Shown: positions 48,815-60,008, counted from the first letter of the stretch. The stretch is 64,000 nucleotides of DNA from Aricia agestis (GCF_905147365.1 NC_056422.1:9178501-9242500), one strand, 5' to 3'. Made by a program: numbers and translations. Notes: generated from the sequence alone by a model not told the origin.

Positions 48815-49865
48815 TGGAGTATATTTCATTATATAGTCCAGTATACTGATCAGTGCTCACGACATAGTATAAATAAGGAGGCTCATGACATCTAGTCTCT
48901 ACGCTATACATTTGAATCGTTCTGAAATATACGCCAGTCCGTGGACGTAGGTATATGACTTTATTTGGGTATCATTATAGAATACGTCATACTTGTCTAA
49001 CCAGTCGAACGCCAAGTATAATATAGCGTCGGATATATTATGTCTTCAGCACTAGACAGTATAATATACTGGGTTTTATTTCGGAATATAGCGTAGTTTA
49101 TGCCAATTATAATTGATTACAATTTGTCGCTGGATTATTAATTACTATTGATGTTTAGTCAATAGATTGACTTATGCTTAATTGTCATCAATGATACAAA
49201 GTATAATAATTATGTATATAACATCGGAAATGAATGTGTGGTTTGTCAGAATAAAAGAGTCGTTTGTCTGTTACCTCTACACCGATTTTGGAGCAAAGTA
49301 TATTGATATGAATTTTATCAAAATGTAGGGAAACCACTATCAACACCAACTTTTTTTATAATACAAGAAATTGCTATAAAAATAATGAACCTTTATTTTT
49401 TCAAGTGATTTTCCTACCTACTCTACTTACCATTGATTGACTAAAGAAAATAAGTTCTAAAAAATAAAAAAATATAATATGGCGCGCCTGTTATATTTAA
49501 AAGAAAGAAAGCTTTTCAATTCATTAGCAAATTATTTTAAATTCCTACGTGACTTCACCGAGTGAATTTCTCGTTGTATTTACGCAATAAACTGTCTGGC
49601 ACCGACAAGCACTGCCGAGGGTCTAGTGCCAATTTCATCTAATTACTAGCATGCAGAACCCATCCGAAGATAAGTGGTTACCGACCGATGTAACTGTGAC
49701 TTCTTTATCAAAGTAAATATATGAAACGAGGGTTCTCTTTAAACCAGTCAATCTAGGGTAGTATAATTATTATCATGTAATTACTAGGGGTTGCATCGTT
49801 ATTCGTTACCTCATCAATTTAATACGATGAAATAATGTGACTTTGCTCGCATTTTTAAATGGAAA
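48815..49865. other. No gene recognised
   Basis: AT-rich. A worn H2-like trace (GTCTGTTACCTCTACACCG) lies at about 49266-49290. Confidence 0.3.
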
Positions 49866-49871
49866 ATATTA

Positions 49872-50011
49872 AGGGCCTGTTTCACCACTTCCTGATATAG
49901 TGCCGGATAGACTATCCACAACTTATTTGACAGATTATCCATACTCTATCTGTCAAGTTAAGTGGTGGATAGCCTATCCGGCACTTATCAGGAAGTGGTG
50001 AAACAGGCCCT
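49872..50011. mobile_element. MITE M1, intact, TA target duplication
   Basis: AGGGCCTGTTTCACCACTTC and its inverse GTGGTGAAACAGGCCCT terminate a 140-bp element that folds along most of its length. TA flanks both ends, pointing to a Tc1/mariner-type mobiliser. Confidence 0.8.
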
Positions 50012-50061
50012 TAGGCTTTATAATACTAAGGGCCTGTTTCACCACTTCCTGATAAGTGACG

Positions 50062-50156
50062 AGTAGGCTATCCAGTATCTACCAATGAACTTTTTTTTTA
50101 TCAAATCCCTTATTTGATTAAAAAAAAGTTCATTGGTAGATACTGGATAGCCTACT
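50062..50156. repeat. Near-perfect foldback: 45-bp stem, 5-nt loop
   Basis: AGTAGGCTATCCAGTATCTA...TCAAAT pairs with ATTTGA...TAGATACTGGATAGCCTACT with one mismatch; the loop is CCCTT. The right arm is not part of the M1 consensus. Confidence 0.8.
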
Positions 50157-50177
50157 AGGCTACTACTACTACTAGAT

Positions 50178-50486
50178 AGGCAAACGAGCAAACGGGTCAC
50201 CTGATGGAAAGCAACTTCCGTCGCCCATGGACACTCGCAGCATCAGAAGAGCTGCAGGTGCGTTGCCGGCCTTTTAAGAGGTAATAGAGTAATAGGGGAG
50301 GGTAGGGAAGGGAATAGGGAAGGGTAGTGAAGGGAATAGGGTAGGGGATTGGGCCTCCGGTAAACTCACTCACTCTGCGAAACACAGCGCAAGCGCTGTT
50401 TTACGCCGGTTTTCTGTGAGGACGCGGTATTTCTCCGGTCGAGCCGGCCCATTCATACCGAAGCATGGCTCTCCCACGTATAAACT
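50178..50486 (-). mobile_element. SINE-like element A, lacking its poly(A) end
   Basis: It begins at GGCAAACGAGCAAACGGG without the usual GAAATAAGGG and T-tract, preceded by CTACTACTACTACTAGAT. The rest matches the family through GGCTCTCCCACGTATAAAC. Confidence 0.72.
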
Positions 50487-50574
50487 TCACAGATCAAGTA
50501 TGGAGAATCTGTCAAAAAAGTTGTGAACAGCCTATTAGGCACTTTATCACAAAGTGGTGAAACAGGCCCTTACT

Positions 50575-52258
50575 CTTGTTTTTACGGTGGGTTGCGTTGT
50601 CGAAACGGGATAACGCATTGTAGTGTCACATTGCTGCGTTGCGGCGACGCACGTAGATATAATGCAAGTCGGTGACAACTTGACAAGTGACAACTGACAG
50701 CGCAACGTGTCATTTTTTAACTACATCATAGGAGTCCATCGTTCCTTCTTGTTTCCGGTGTAATGTGTACAATGACGTAACGCATCAGTGACATAATTTC
50801 ATAAAATAAAAAAATGTAAAATATCTGAGTAAATATACAAATACAGAAGTAGAGATATGGGTACTCGCTTTGAAACCAAATGTAATAACTAATTAATCAT
50901 TATAATGATGATAAGCCAATGACAAACATCTATTTTCATGCGATTATGTAAAATAATCGAAGTAAGCTATCGTTATTCAGTATTTTCGAAAAATCTAACT
51001 ATCAGTCGCTATTAAGGATAGCACACTTTGCCGAGCCGTAACTATCCGATACTCTGCTCCCGTCATCAATGTAGTAAGTTGGCATATTGCGCTGCGCTAC
51101 GCTCTGCCCCAGGCTCCCAGCCCCCAGCAAGCTGCGGCCCGGCATAGTATGCTCGAACCTTTAGACATGAAACTAATAAGGGTGTGTGCAAAAAACTATC
51201 AACTTTCTTAAGCAGTCCAGATACCCCGTAATTACAAAACCGTTAGGCGTTACGCAGGGAATGCGAATACCTTTATCAGAGTTCATGTTGCAAGTAAGCA
51301 CCTTTCCTCAGCACGCGACAGGACACGACGACAATGCACAAACCATCATTACCAACACAAGAAAAAGAAGTCAAAGCAGCTGCCTCCTACTTCCTTCCTT
51401 TACAAAATCGTGTAATACAAGATGAGCGCTTTGTGTCGGTTTATTTTAGGGGTCATTCATTACGCACTCAATTTGGCGCGTGTTCCTATCTGTGTGCGTG
51501 AATGTAGGCGAGGACGCGTGCCTATTCTATGATAAGCGGAAGCGCCCGACATTATATTAGAGGGGTTCCGTGCCTTTGTTCCTAATATTATGATTAGATG
51601 TAGAATCGTTGGACACAATAGTGGTGCAACTTGAGGCGATCAAAGTAACCGGTTTGCCGCGCGTTACCTATCTACCATCTTGAAGGGACGCTATGCAAAG
51701 AAGACTGTTAATTTTTGTATGGAACTTAAGTAATAACACACTTTACATTCAAAGTTTTATGTTTATGTGGTGGAACATGAAAGGTACAAATATAAAGTAA
51801 CATTTTTCTACTCTCTGGTCACAGGAATTCGATCAAAAATATTAAAAAATCTTGACCACAGGAAGTTCATCCTCAACTCATAATATTTTCGAAAAAAAAG
51901 CCAAGTGTTCCTCCATTGTCTAATGGTCCAGTAAAATAATTCTACAGCCGAGCATTTGGCTATAAAATTCCAAAAACATTGCTTGTTTTATGCTTGTGTT
52001 ACCACACTTCTCAAATATTCGTAATAGCACACATGCATATTATAAATTGCCTCTTAAGCTGAATGGAATGAGCATATGCATAATATTAATTTTTTTCTTC
52101 CGGAATTCGTCTTAAGAAATTCATTCATTCGTATCCGAAAAGTGAGGTCAATAAACAGTGGCGGGGCAAGACCTCTTGATGTGGGCAAAATATATTTTGC
52201 AAGGCCCCGTGATGGATGACACGAGAAGACGGATTTTTGGTACTCAAATTTTTATCGA
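50575..52258. other. No gene recognised
   Basis: Mixed composition. 50580-50720 and 51040-51150 are GC-balanced (for example GCTGCGTTGCGGCGACGC and AGCTGCGGCCCGGCATAG) but have no convincing exon. The remainder is AT-rich. Confidence 0.3.
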
Positions 52259-52260
52259 CA

Positions 52261-52396
52261 ACTAGATGACAACTCCGAGACAAAAAGTAGCGTATGTGCT
52301 TTCCCGCGACTCAAAGTGTCTCCATATTCAGCAAAACCAGTTGAGCGGCTTGGACATAAAGAGGTTACTTAGGTACTTTCGCGTTTATAATATTGT
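52261..52396 (-). mobile_element. Helitron-like H2 fragment
   Basis: The minus-strand CATACAATATTATAAACGC start and the end GAGTTGTCATCTAGTTG frame an internally deleted copy with AACCTCTTTATGTCC and CAACTGGTTTTGCTGAA. Confidence 0.55.
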
Positions 52397-52435
52397 ATGG
52401 TTGAGTATCAAAACTCGTAAATCCAAAAAAATCGT

Positions 52436-52640
52436 CGTGGCTCGAGGGGCCCGAGGTCGGAGGCGGTGGCCCACATCGCCTCGCCTGACGCCGCCACTGT
52501 CAAACGAGATGGAGACGCCATCTGCCCGCGTCTTCCGCTGCATTGTGGTGCGCACGCGACTGCAGCGGGAACACCTCACCTGTCAGGTCACAGAACTTGA
52601 GGAATCCCACATCCTTCCGTTACGGCCAATCTTTTGATAA
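52436..52640. other. Unexplained GC-rich island between repeats
   Basis: Strongly GC-rich (for example GGCCCGAGGTCGGAGGCGG). It is open in frames on both strands. On the minus strand CTGACAG|GTGAGG resembles a splice donor, but the frame leading into it has a stop (ATG...ACC TGA). No domain recognised. It may be part of an unidentified transposon or a decayed exon. Confidence 0.3.
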
Positions 52641-52717
52641 CCTTGAGCGTCTGGGTTATGCATCTTGTAGGTGGGCGTAGCTTGTTGCTACGCCAAAATA
52701 TAAAAGGTTTATTCATA

Positions 52718-52833
52718 CTTAGGCTGGTATAAATAGTCAGCTCTGTGATTGGGCAGCCACCCAATCACAGAGCCTGAACCGTGTCTTGAGACCGAGATGC
52801 ATCTTGAGTACTGACTATTTATACCAGCCTAAG
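52718..52833. mobile_element. MITE with 24-bp inverted termini
   Basis: CTTAGGCTGGTATAAATAGT and ACTATTTATACCAGCCTAAG are inverted. The inner CTCTGTGATTGGGCAGCC / CACCCAATCACAGAG also pairs. It ends exactly where an H2 copy begins. Confidence 0.75.
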
Positions 52834-53031
52834 ATTGAAAATGCAAAAGTGTGTCTGTCTGTCTGTCTGTTACCTCTTCACGCCCAAACCGCTGAACCGG
52901 TTTTGATGAAATTTAGCATGGAGATGCTTCGAATCCCGGGATATGACATAGGATACTTTTCATCCCGGAAAATGTTCGGCTCCCTAGCGTAATCAAATTT
53001 GGCGCAACAGAGTTGCGGGCATCAACTAGTT
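52834..53031 (+). mobile_element. Helitron-like H2 copy ending in CTAGT
   Basis: AAAATGCAAAAGTGTGTCTG, CTTCACGCCCAAACCGCTG, GATACTTTTCATCCCGG, and the end GTTGCGGGCATCAACTAGT. Confidence 0.65.
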
Positions 53032-53034
53032 ATC

Positions 53035-53360
53035 CATAAAATGTGAAGGGAATTTGGATGTTTGTTACTCTTTCACGCTGATGTACTTGATAAATGATAA
53101 AACTGTCTGGATGTATGTGCCTATCCGTGACATGGCAGCGGGGGGCGACTTTGATCAATTTTTTTTTCGAAAGCTGACATGATCGGAAGTGTTCTTAGCC
53201 ATATAACTTATCATCATTGGCGGAAATTTTCATTTTTCTTTAATTTATTAATACATAGCTTATACTAATAACTATGATACTATGTTTTCTTGAGTGCCTT
53301 TTGACTTTAGTCAGGGATCCCTAGAACATATTATATAATAGAATAATTTAAGAGTCCTAC
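53035..53360. other. No gene recognised
   Basis: 53085-53165 (CTGTCTGGATGTATGTGCC, GTGACATGGCAGCGGGGG) looks like a Helitron-type repeat interior, but no second copy is in the window. Confidence 0.3.
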
Positions 53361-53365
53361 AAATA

Positions 53366-53539
53366 GTTAGAAGAATCCATATCTTGGGACCATCAAATCA
53401 AAGTATGAAATCTTTTCTATCTCTGTTAGCTACCACTTTCGAGATTTTTCGCAGATAAAATTGTTGTTGTTCGTCCTATCAAAATGAAGCTAATCACAAA
53501 AAATTAGCTTGATAATAATAAAAAAAAAATTGTTCTAGA
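53366..53539 (+). repeat. Two-copy repeat R, copy 2
   Basis: Matches 43693-43860 through GACCATCAAATCAAAGTATG, GAGATTTTTCGCAGATAAAA and AAATTAGCTTGATAATAAT, with a duplicated GTTGTTGTT and a longer A-run. Confidence 0.65.
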
Positions 53540-53544
53540 ACACA

Positions 53545-55085
53545 GACTACTTGCGCGGAACACTGAAATACAACTACATCTACAAAATATTTTGAACGTT
53601 TTCAGTCTGCAACCACGTAGCAATATTTTTAAATTGAGTTACCTATATAATTGTTATCACTGATTGCATATCTCAGACGAGAGTCGAGACGTTTCTGGTT
53701 ACGTCGAATATATACTTAATGCATGATAAAGTATTCAGTATATATCCAAAATAAAAAATCCAATAGAAACTAGCACAAGCGGATTTTAACGAAAATCGAC
53801 GCATTTTGTCGCGTGTGCCAAAATGGAACCCTCAAAAGGCGGTCCGCTATTTAGGCGGTCTACAAAAAACTTTTTTTGGATTTGGATGATTATTATTATC
53901 CGTCATACTACTATGACTAGCATAATGTTATTTAAAATACGTTGAAGTAAGTGTGAAATAAGTATTTCAGCACAATTGCAACGAATATGACAGTTGAAAC
54001 GTCAAAAATGGGTAGATGAACGTCGGTGGCCGGTGCACTCCTTTTCCATAATCAATATTGCCAACATTCATAACCGACAGTCTAAATGTCTACCATTAGC
54101 GGCTAAGCTACTAAACCTTTCGCCCCTCGCCGGTGTCACTGAGACCATTGAAATACAATAACGTATAGAACGATAACACTCATACATTGGGCCTTTCAAA
54201 TGTGGCTCCAAAAGTGTCATGAAAACGTAGCTAGTGCAACGTATCAATAAAAATAACCGACCCGAGTACGAACGAACTAAAAGTACGCTTTTGGGTGAGA
54301 CCGCACTAGGCGTACCTACACTGTAGTGGAGTGACGCGGCACGTAACGATCTCATGAGATAAGAGGCGTAGGCTTCGGCAGCAAAACTACGCGACACGAA
54401 ACGTCAGTTCTATGAAACGTGAATTGTCGGTTCGCCCAGTTGCTATGTTGTCGGTTAATTAGGTATCGCCTTTAGAGTCAATTCAGAATTCGACGCGCAG
54501 ATGCATTTCTAAATTTGTATTGAATTGACAGACTTGCATGACGTCTCATGCAACTGAAGTCTGTCAAATCCATACAGAAATGATGAAGGTCTGATTTTGT
54601 GGAACCACGTTTTTACCTCCGTTACTCTTCCATAGCATTGTATTTCGATGCTCGATGTCATTCGGGCCCGTGTTTGCGCGGAAGCTAAGCCGCTGTGTGT
54701 TTGTCCTCGCTAATTTATGTCCGCTGTCGCGCTGTCACAAATCTACTTATCTACCATTGCCACGCCTTCGATATGGAACAAATGGCGTGGTGTATTTGAA
54801 CAAATACCAATAAAAATAGTAGTTTATTAATATTGTTTTTTTTTCGTTAATAATATCAGATATCTACAATAATTTAAGCACCAATAAAAATACTAGAAAT
54901 TTATTGATACTTTTATTTTACCTAATTAATATCTCATACCATATTAAGTCATATTTATATTATTAAAAATAATTTACATACTAATGTTGTTGTCTGTACA
55001 GGAACGATATTGAAATAAAACACTGGATATAATATCACATGTGCTGTTTGTATATTATAGCTCTATATTGCCAAAATAATATAAT
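53545..55085. other. No gene recognised; complex stretch at 54000-54470 and a TIR-like repeat
   Basis: 54000-54470 is less AT-rich and includes a 109-residue open minus-strand frame with no recognisable domain; I do not call it a gene. 54509-54585 is an imperfect inverted repeat (CATTTCTAAATTTGTATTG...GACAGACTT / AGTCTGTCAAATCCATACAG) of MITE type. The rest is AT-rich. Confidence 0.3.
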
Positions 55086-55088
55086 AAT

Positions 55089-55543
55089 ACTAGCGACCCG
55101 CCCCGGCGTCATACGGGTATAAAATATATAGCCACGAAAAAATTATTAAAATCGATAGCCGATCCTTCACGTGGTCTACTTCTTATCTGTGCCAAATAAC
55201 ATACACATTCTCCTATTAGTCTTAGCGTGATAAAATATAGCCTATAGCCTTACTTAATAAATGGGCTATCTAATACTGAAAGAATTTTTCAAATCGGATC
55301 AGTAGTTTCTGAGATTAGCGCGTTCAAGTTAGCCCTTTCAAATAATTTTCCCCGTTTTTTCCACATTTTCCTCTATATCTTCGCTCCTATTAGTCTAACG
55401 TGATAAAATATAGCCTATGTAGCCTTCCTCGATAAATGGGCTATCTAACACTGAAAGAATCCGTTTCGTTGTTTTAAAGATTAAAGGGAACATACGGACA
55501 TGAGGGAAAAAAGAGACTTTGTTTTATAATTTGTATGGATGTT
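55089..55543 (-). mobile_element. Helitron-like H4, longest copy
   Basis: The minus-strand end CGCCGGGGCGGGTCGCTAGT is at 55089. The interior has two GATAAAATATAGCCTAT / AAATGGGCTATCTAA blocks (55229 and 55410), suggesting an internal duplication. The other end is ACTTTGTTTTATAAT. Confidence 0.62.
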
Positions 55544-56056
55544 GCATATTGCCCAACATTGATATAATATAAACATCACTAATCAGTAATCACTAATAAG
55601 TATATATCTAAGTCCATAATTGATTCTTATTTCTAATCCAGTGTTTTTTCCCAAGTTGTTTGTCGAAATTTGCATAGTCACATGGAAATACGCTGAATAA
55701 TGCAAAACTGTAAAAAAAAAGTTTATAAATCGTGTTTTACGAGCTTCTTGTCACGTTGCTCACGTTTTTTAATAACTAGTATCTACTTTATCAGTAGATA
55801 GTAATATCTGTGATAATATTATCTGAATACAATAAAAACGTTAGACTCTTTATCAAAGACCTAAGTAACGTAGTCATTAATACCTGATCCTTCGAGGAAG
55901 AGGCATATATACAGTGATATAGCATAAAGTATACAGGGTGTAACAAAACTAAGTGATAATACTATATAGGCAGTGTTTAGTTGTGATTTGTGAGTGTGCT
56001 CACAAACTACTACTGAAAGAGCATTGAACTATTATTACTACGTATAGAAAAGACAG

Positions 56057-56421
56057 ACGGACAGGAGCGTCCGTGGCCTAATGGGTAGACCTTCGGTTCG
56101 CACTCCTAGAGAGTGCAGGTACGAACCCGGGTGGAGGCGTGTACCTATGAGACATTTTCTGATCTCAAGTACATAATACGGACGCTCGTACGGTGAAGGA
56201 AAACATCGTGAGGAAACCCGCACATAGTTGGTCCCAGACGTATTGACTAGTTCTTTCCTCTGGACTAGGCCGACTATGATGCGAGAATGCCGTATGCGCT
56301 TGGGCAACCATACGGACATTTAAAAATCTTGTCCCAGGCACTACAATATTTGAGGAGTGGTTACTTCGCTCTGAAAAATACTGTATAAATCATCCACAAC
56401 GGATGTAAAGGCCTAGTTTAA
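56057..56421 (+). mobile_element. tRNA-derived SINE family C, complete with target duplication
   Basis: The tRNA-like head has A box TGGCCTAATGGG (56074-56085) and B box GGTACGAACCC (56118-56128), one base off GGTTCGAACCC. The body contains GTTGGTCCCAGACGTATTG and TTTGAGGAGTGGTTA and ends GGCCTAGTTTA. It is flanked by a 9-bp duplication AAAAGACAG (56048-56056 and 56422-56430). No complete cloverleaf, so not a tRNA gene. Confidence 0.82.
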
Positions 56422-56720
56422 AAAAGACAGCGCGAACAAAATCTATGCCCAAACTACTAGTGATAGAATACGATAACGTGACAGAGGTGACACTTTTACA
56501 TGAAGTGACATTTGGAGTTGATTCCAGTCAGCTTCAACTCATAGCGCAAATAACAAGTTCGCTGAGTCGTTTCTATACGTAGTAATAATAGTTCAATGTG
56601 AAAGAGTAACTTTTTGAAACTGTTGTATGACTTTTTATGATGCTGCGTGTTAGGTACTTATCCATACAAATTACAAAAAAAAACTCTTTTAGCGCTGCTA
56701 CTTTTCCAGTGAACCCTATA

Positions 56721-57070
56721 TTTTTTTTATTTTTTTTTTATGAAATAAGGGGGCAAACGAGCAAACGGGTCACCTGATGGAAAGCAACTTCCATCGCCCA
56801 TGGACACTTGCAGCATCAGAAGAGCTGCAAGTGCGTTGCCGACCTTTTAAGAGGGAATAGGGTAATAGGGGAGGGTAGGGAAGGGAAGGGAAGGGAATAG
56901 TTGAGGGTAGGGAAGGGAATAGGTTAGGGGTTAGGGGATTGGGCCTCCGGTAAACTCACTCACTCGGCGAAACACAGGGCAAGCGCTGTTTCACGCCGGT
57001 TTTCTGTGAGAACGTGGTATTTATCCGGTCGAGCCGGCCCATTCGTGCCGAAGCATGGGTCTCCCACGTC
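56721..57070 (-). mobile_element. SINE-like element A, full-length
   Basis: Long T-tract, TATGAAATAAGGGGGC, extended GGGAAGGG/GGTTAGGGG purine tract, end GGGTCTCCCACGTC. Inserted into the foldback element 55932-57148. Confidence 0.78.
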
Positions 57071-57310
57071 GAAAATATACAATACAAACTATAAGAGACA
57101 CATACAACCCCCTAAAGTATTATCACTTAGCGTTGTTCCACCCTGTATAGCCAACAGAACTTAAAAGTAGCAGCGCTAAAAAGTTACTCTTAACTTCTAT
57201 GTTTCTATAAAAAATGTCCCAAAATTTTTATAAAACTAATCATGAATTTGCTTATACAAAACTAAAAAAAGTAACTTTTTCAACTCTATACAGAAGCACA
57301 TAATCTCATA

Positions 57311-57622
57311 CCTATATAAAATTCTCGTGTCACAATGTTAGTCACCGTACTCCTCCGAAACGGCTTTACTGATTTTAACCAATTTTTATATGCATATTCA
57401 GTGGGTCTGAGAATCGGCTACTGGGTACTTATCATATTGATAAGTACATTTGTTGAATAAATAATAGTAAATTATTGCAACTCGAGACTGACGGCGACCA
57501 TTGTTTGTGCGACGGGATAGCGATGGACGTTGCCATGGTGCCATACTTATTTAGTCACTTCAATAAAATAATATAGGCGAAATACTTTATATGGCAAAAC
57601 AACATTTGCCGGGACAGCTAGT
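57311..57622 (+). mobile_element. Helitron-like element H5 ending in CTAGT
   Basis: It starts CCTATATAAAATTCTCGTG and runs through GTCACCGTACTCCTCCG and GATTTTAACCAATTTTTATA. The 3' end is ATTTGCCGGGACAGCTAGT. No coding capacity. Confidence 0.55.
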
Positions 57623-57624
57623 GC

Positions 57625-58055
57625 TATTTAAAGATTTATCACTTTGTTTTGTTACACCCTGAATAAAGAATATTCAGGAATTCACTAGATGTTAGCTCTC
57701 AGACGCATATGCTAGTTTCTGTAGAGGTGAAATAACTCTATACATACGTAAATACCGACATTTCATACGAAAATGACCCCTACACAGTCGACATAAAGTT
57801 CAGGTCACAGGTATAATAACTCTGAACTGCAATCGTCTTACATGTAGCTATCCATATCCTGATTTCCTCTATTGACTCTATTGTGTTCTAAGGCATTGTT
57901 TCCCATACATGCTATATCGATCTAAGAACGTTTTCTGATATACATGCGAATAGTATATCGTTAAGCATTCGTATAACCTACAAAAAGTGACGTATTGACT
58001 TAAATGAATGCAGTAATGTTCATAAGATGATTTAGAACAAGACTGTATTCAAAAT
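57625..58055. other. No gene recognised
   Basis: AT-rich. TTTTGTTACACCCTG at 57645-57659 resembles the terminus of the 55932 element and may be a solo end. Confidence 0.35.
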
Positions 58056-58059
58056 TTAA

Positions 58060-59196
58060 CAACAAAAAAATATAGACAAATTCGACATCCTTAACCACAG
58101 TAAACTAGTCAAAAAATTAAAAAATACGGGCATACGAGGCCCACTACTAGATTGGTGTAAGGACTACTTGCAAGGAAGAACTTATCATGTAAACATTAAC
58201 GACGTTATCAGTGACGAAGTGACAGCTGAAGAAGGCACAGCTCAAGGCTCAGTTATGGGACCACTTCATTTTATTGCCTATGTCAATGACATTCTTAATG
58301 TTCTAAAATACTGTCTAGCTTTCCAATTTGCAGACGACACCTGTCTTATGATTTCGGACTCTGACCCTACCTCCGCAAAAGCCAAATTACAAGAAGATCT
58401 CAACAACATTAGCAAATGGTGTCATGATAACAGACTTGTTATAAACTCCGACAAAACAAAATTGATACAAATTTGTTCACCCTACAACACTAAAAAATAT
58501 CCTGCCGAAAAAAAGCTAGTCAGCCATGATCATCAATGCCTCCATAAAAACAACAGCTCCTGTAACTGCCCTGAAATAGAAATAGTTAATAAACATACTT
58601 ACCTAGGCCTCATCATAGATAATAAATTCTCTTGGCTGCCTCAAACAATACGAATATGCGACCGGCTTAAAGCGTTTCTATCTAATATTTACATAATTAA
58701 AAACAAAATACCATTTAAAATCAGACTGATGTTGTACAATGCTCTCGCTGACTCCATTATTAGTTACGGTTTATCCAGCTACGGTAGAACCTACAAAACT
58801 TACCTTAATAAAATTCAAAATCTCCAAACTCGAATTCTGAAAAATATTGTGCCAACTGATATCAAAGAAAAATATAACAAAAATGAAAAAGAATTGTATA
58901 AATTTTGTAAAGTTCTTCCGATCACAACCAAAGTCAAATATTCTATCTTAAATGAACACTTCTTTGATGACGACCTCCAGAAACATAACATTACACACAA
59001 TTTCCAGACAAGACAAAAAACTAAAAACCAACTGAACATATCAAGGGCAAATAATGTTTATGGAGAGAGAACAACCGAATATATAGTACCGCGCCTAATT
59101 AACAATCTGGACCCAATAATTGTAAGCAAAATCACAGAAAAAAATATTAAATACAAGCCAAAAACATTATATTTAAACAAATTCCTAAATGAATAG
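58060..59196 (+). pseudogene. Non-LTR retrotransposon reverse transcriptase, 5'-truncated but open
   Basis: The frame is open from 58060 (preceded by TAA at 58057) to the stop at 59194-59196, 378 residues. It contains reverse-transcriptase motifs in order: FDILNHSKLVKKLKNTGI (about residue 8), GTAQGSVMGP (59-68) and the catalytic FADDT (90-94; GAC GAC at 58333-58338). Then come LVINSDKTKL and the thumb-like TYLGLIIDNKFSW and LADSIISYGLSSYG. The order fits the CR1/L2/Jockey group; the exact clade is uncertain. The endonuclease domain, ORF1 and N-terminal fingers are missing, and there is no native start codon, so it is a dead 5'-truncated insertion. The lack of stops over 1.1 kb suggests it is young. 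The frame is AT-rich like its surroundings. Confidence 0.85.
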
Positions 59197-59490
59197 GACT
59201 GACATCAAGATTTATTTTCTTGTTAATAAGTAATTTCAATTCTACCAATTTTTTGTTGAATATTTAAGTAAGTATAATTAATAAGTTTATTATGTTGTTT
59301 TGTTAAGTTTGATAAAAAATATTAATTTCTTTAATGAGTATAAAATAATTGTAATGACAATGTACTTAATTCTTATTATTACTGTAATACACTCCGGACA
59401 AACCTTCGTGGTTTATGGAGAGTATATCTCAAACGTCTTGTATGATTTATGAAAATAAAGGAATAAATATTAAAAAAAATAGGTACTTAA
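59197..59490 (+). mobile_element. 3' UTR of the 58060 LINE
   Basis: AT-rich, with CACTCCGGACAAACCTTCGT / GGTTTATGGAGAG near the end and a terminal AAATAAAGGAATAAATATT plus A-run that serves as polyadenylation signal and tail. Confidence 0.65.
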
Positions 59491-59504
59491 CAGCGACCAT
59501 TTAT

Positions 59505-59620
59505 ACTATTCCAAATGTGAAAGTGAATTTGTTTGTCTGTTACCTTAGAGTTTAGACAACAAAATGATGGAGAAAAGAACAAAGGATATTTTAAGTTACT
59601 GTTGTGGGCGTCATCTAATA
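59505..59620 (+). mobile_element. Worn Helitron-like H2 copy
   Basis: AAATGTGAAAGTG, GTTTGTCTGTTACC, AAAGGATATTTTAAG and the end GTTGTGGGCGTCATCTAAT are in H2 order with a large internal deletion. Confidence 0.45.
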
Positions 59621-60008
59621 GAAAATAAACATACAGTATTATTCGGTCTGACTAACAGATATTTAACATTGTAATATCTAAACGCGGAACATGATAAACT
59701 GTTGCCGCAGTGGCAATTCTGTTTGTAATATCCGACTGCGCCGGAGTCCGCCAAATTACATGATTTATTGTCATCCGAGATATAGCCGTAATAACAGGGT
59801 CACACTGTACGCTTTTGCTGGTATATAATCTAAATGATTTACTTTTATATAGTGATATTCTTGCTTATATTTACAGAATATTATATTCAACCTGTAAATA
59901 TAAATCTTCAGTTTTTAAGGCTTTATAGTTCGAAATCACTTCTGAATTTAAGTAAAAATTTTTTTAGCAGTAACCTTCCTACTAAAAAACTGCCGTGTTT
60001 TTAAAAAG

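Larger units (their letters stand above)
50029..50570. mobile_element. MITE M1, second copy, split by a SINE and carrying a foldback
   Basis: It starts AGGGCCTGTTTCACCAC at 50029 and ends GTGGTGAAACAGGCCCT at 50570 with TA on both sides. Inside lie a 45-bp-stem hairpin (50062-50156) and an inserted element A (50178-50486). Without the insert and foldback its length would be close to the intact sister 18 bp away. Confidence 0.75.
55932..57148. mobile_element. TIR element (MITE type) split by two nested SINEs
   Basis: Left TACAGGGTGTAACAAAACTA, right CGTTGTTCCACCCTGTA. Further inside, GCATTGAACTATTATTACTA is mirrored by TAGTAATAATAGTTCAATG (56583-56601). Removing SINE C (56057-56421) and element A (56721-57070) leaves about 500 bp of foldback element. 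Confidence 0.65.

Noticed and set aside
52266..52637. 123-residue plus-strand frame
   Set aside because: Its first part is an inverted Helitron-like repeat and its second part an unexplained GC island; a fused gene is not supported.
54068..54397. 109-residue open frame on the minus strand
   Set aside because: No recognisable domain, no splice context, and residue composition typical of a chance frame in less AT-rich sequence.
56060..56135. Possible tRNA gene on the plus strand
   Set aside because: It is the head of a SINE with a 9-bp target duplication and a body repeated at 26652.
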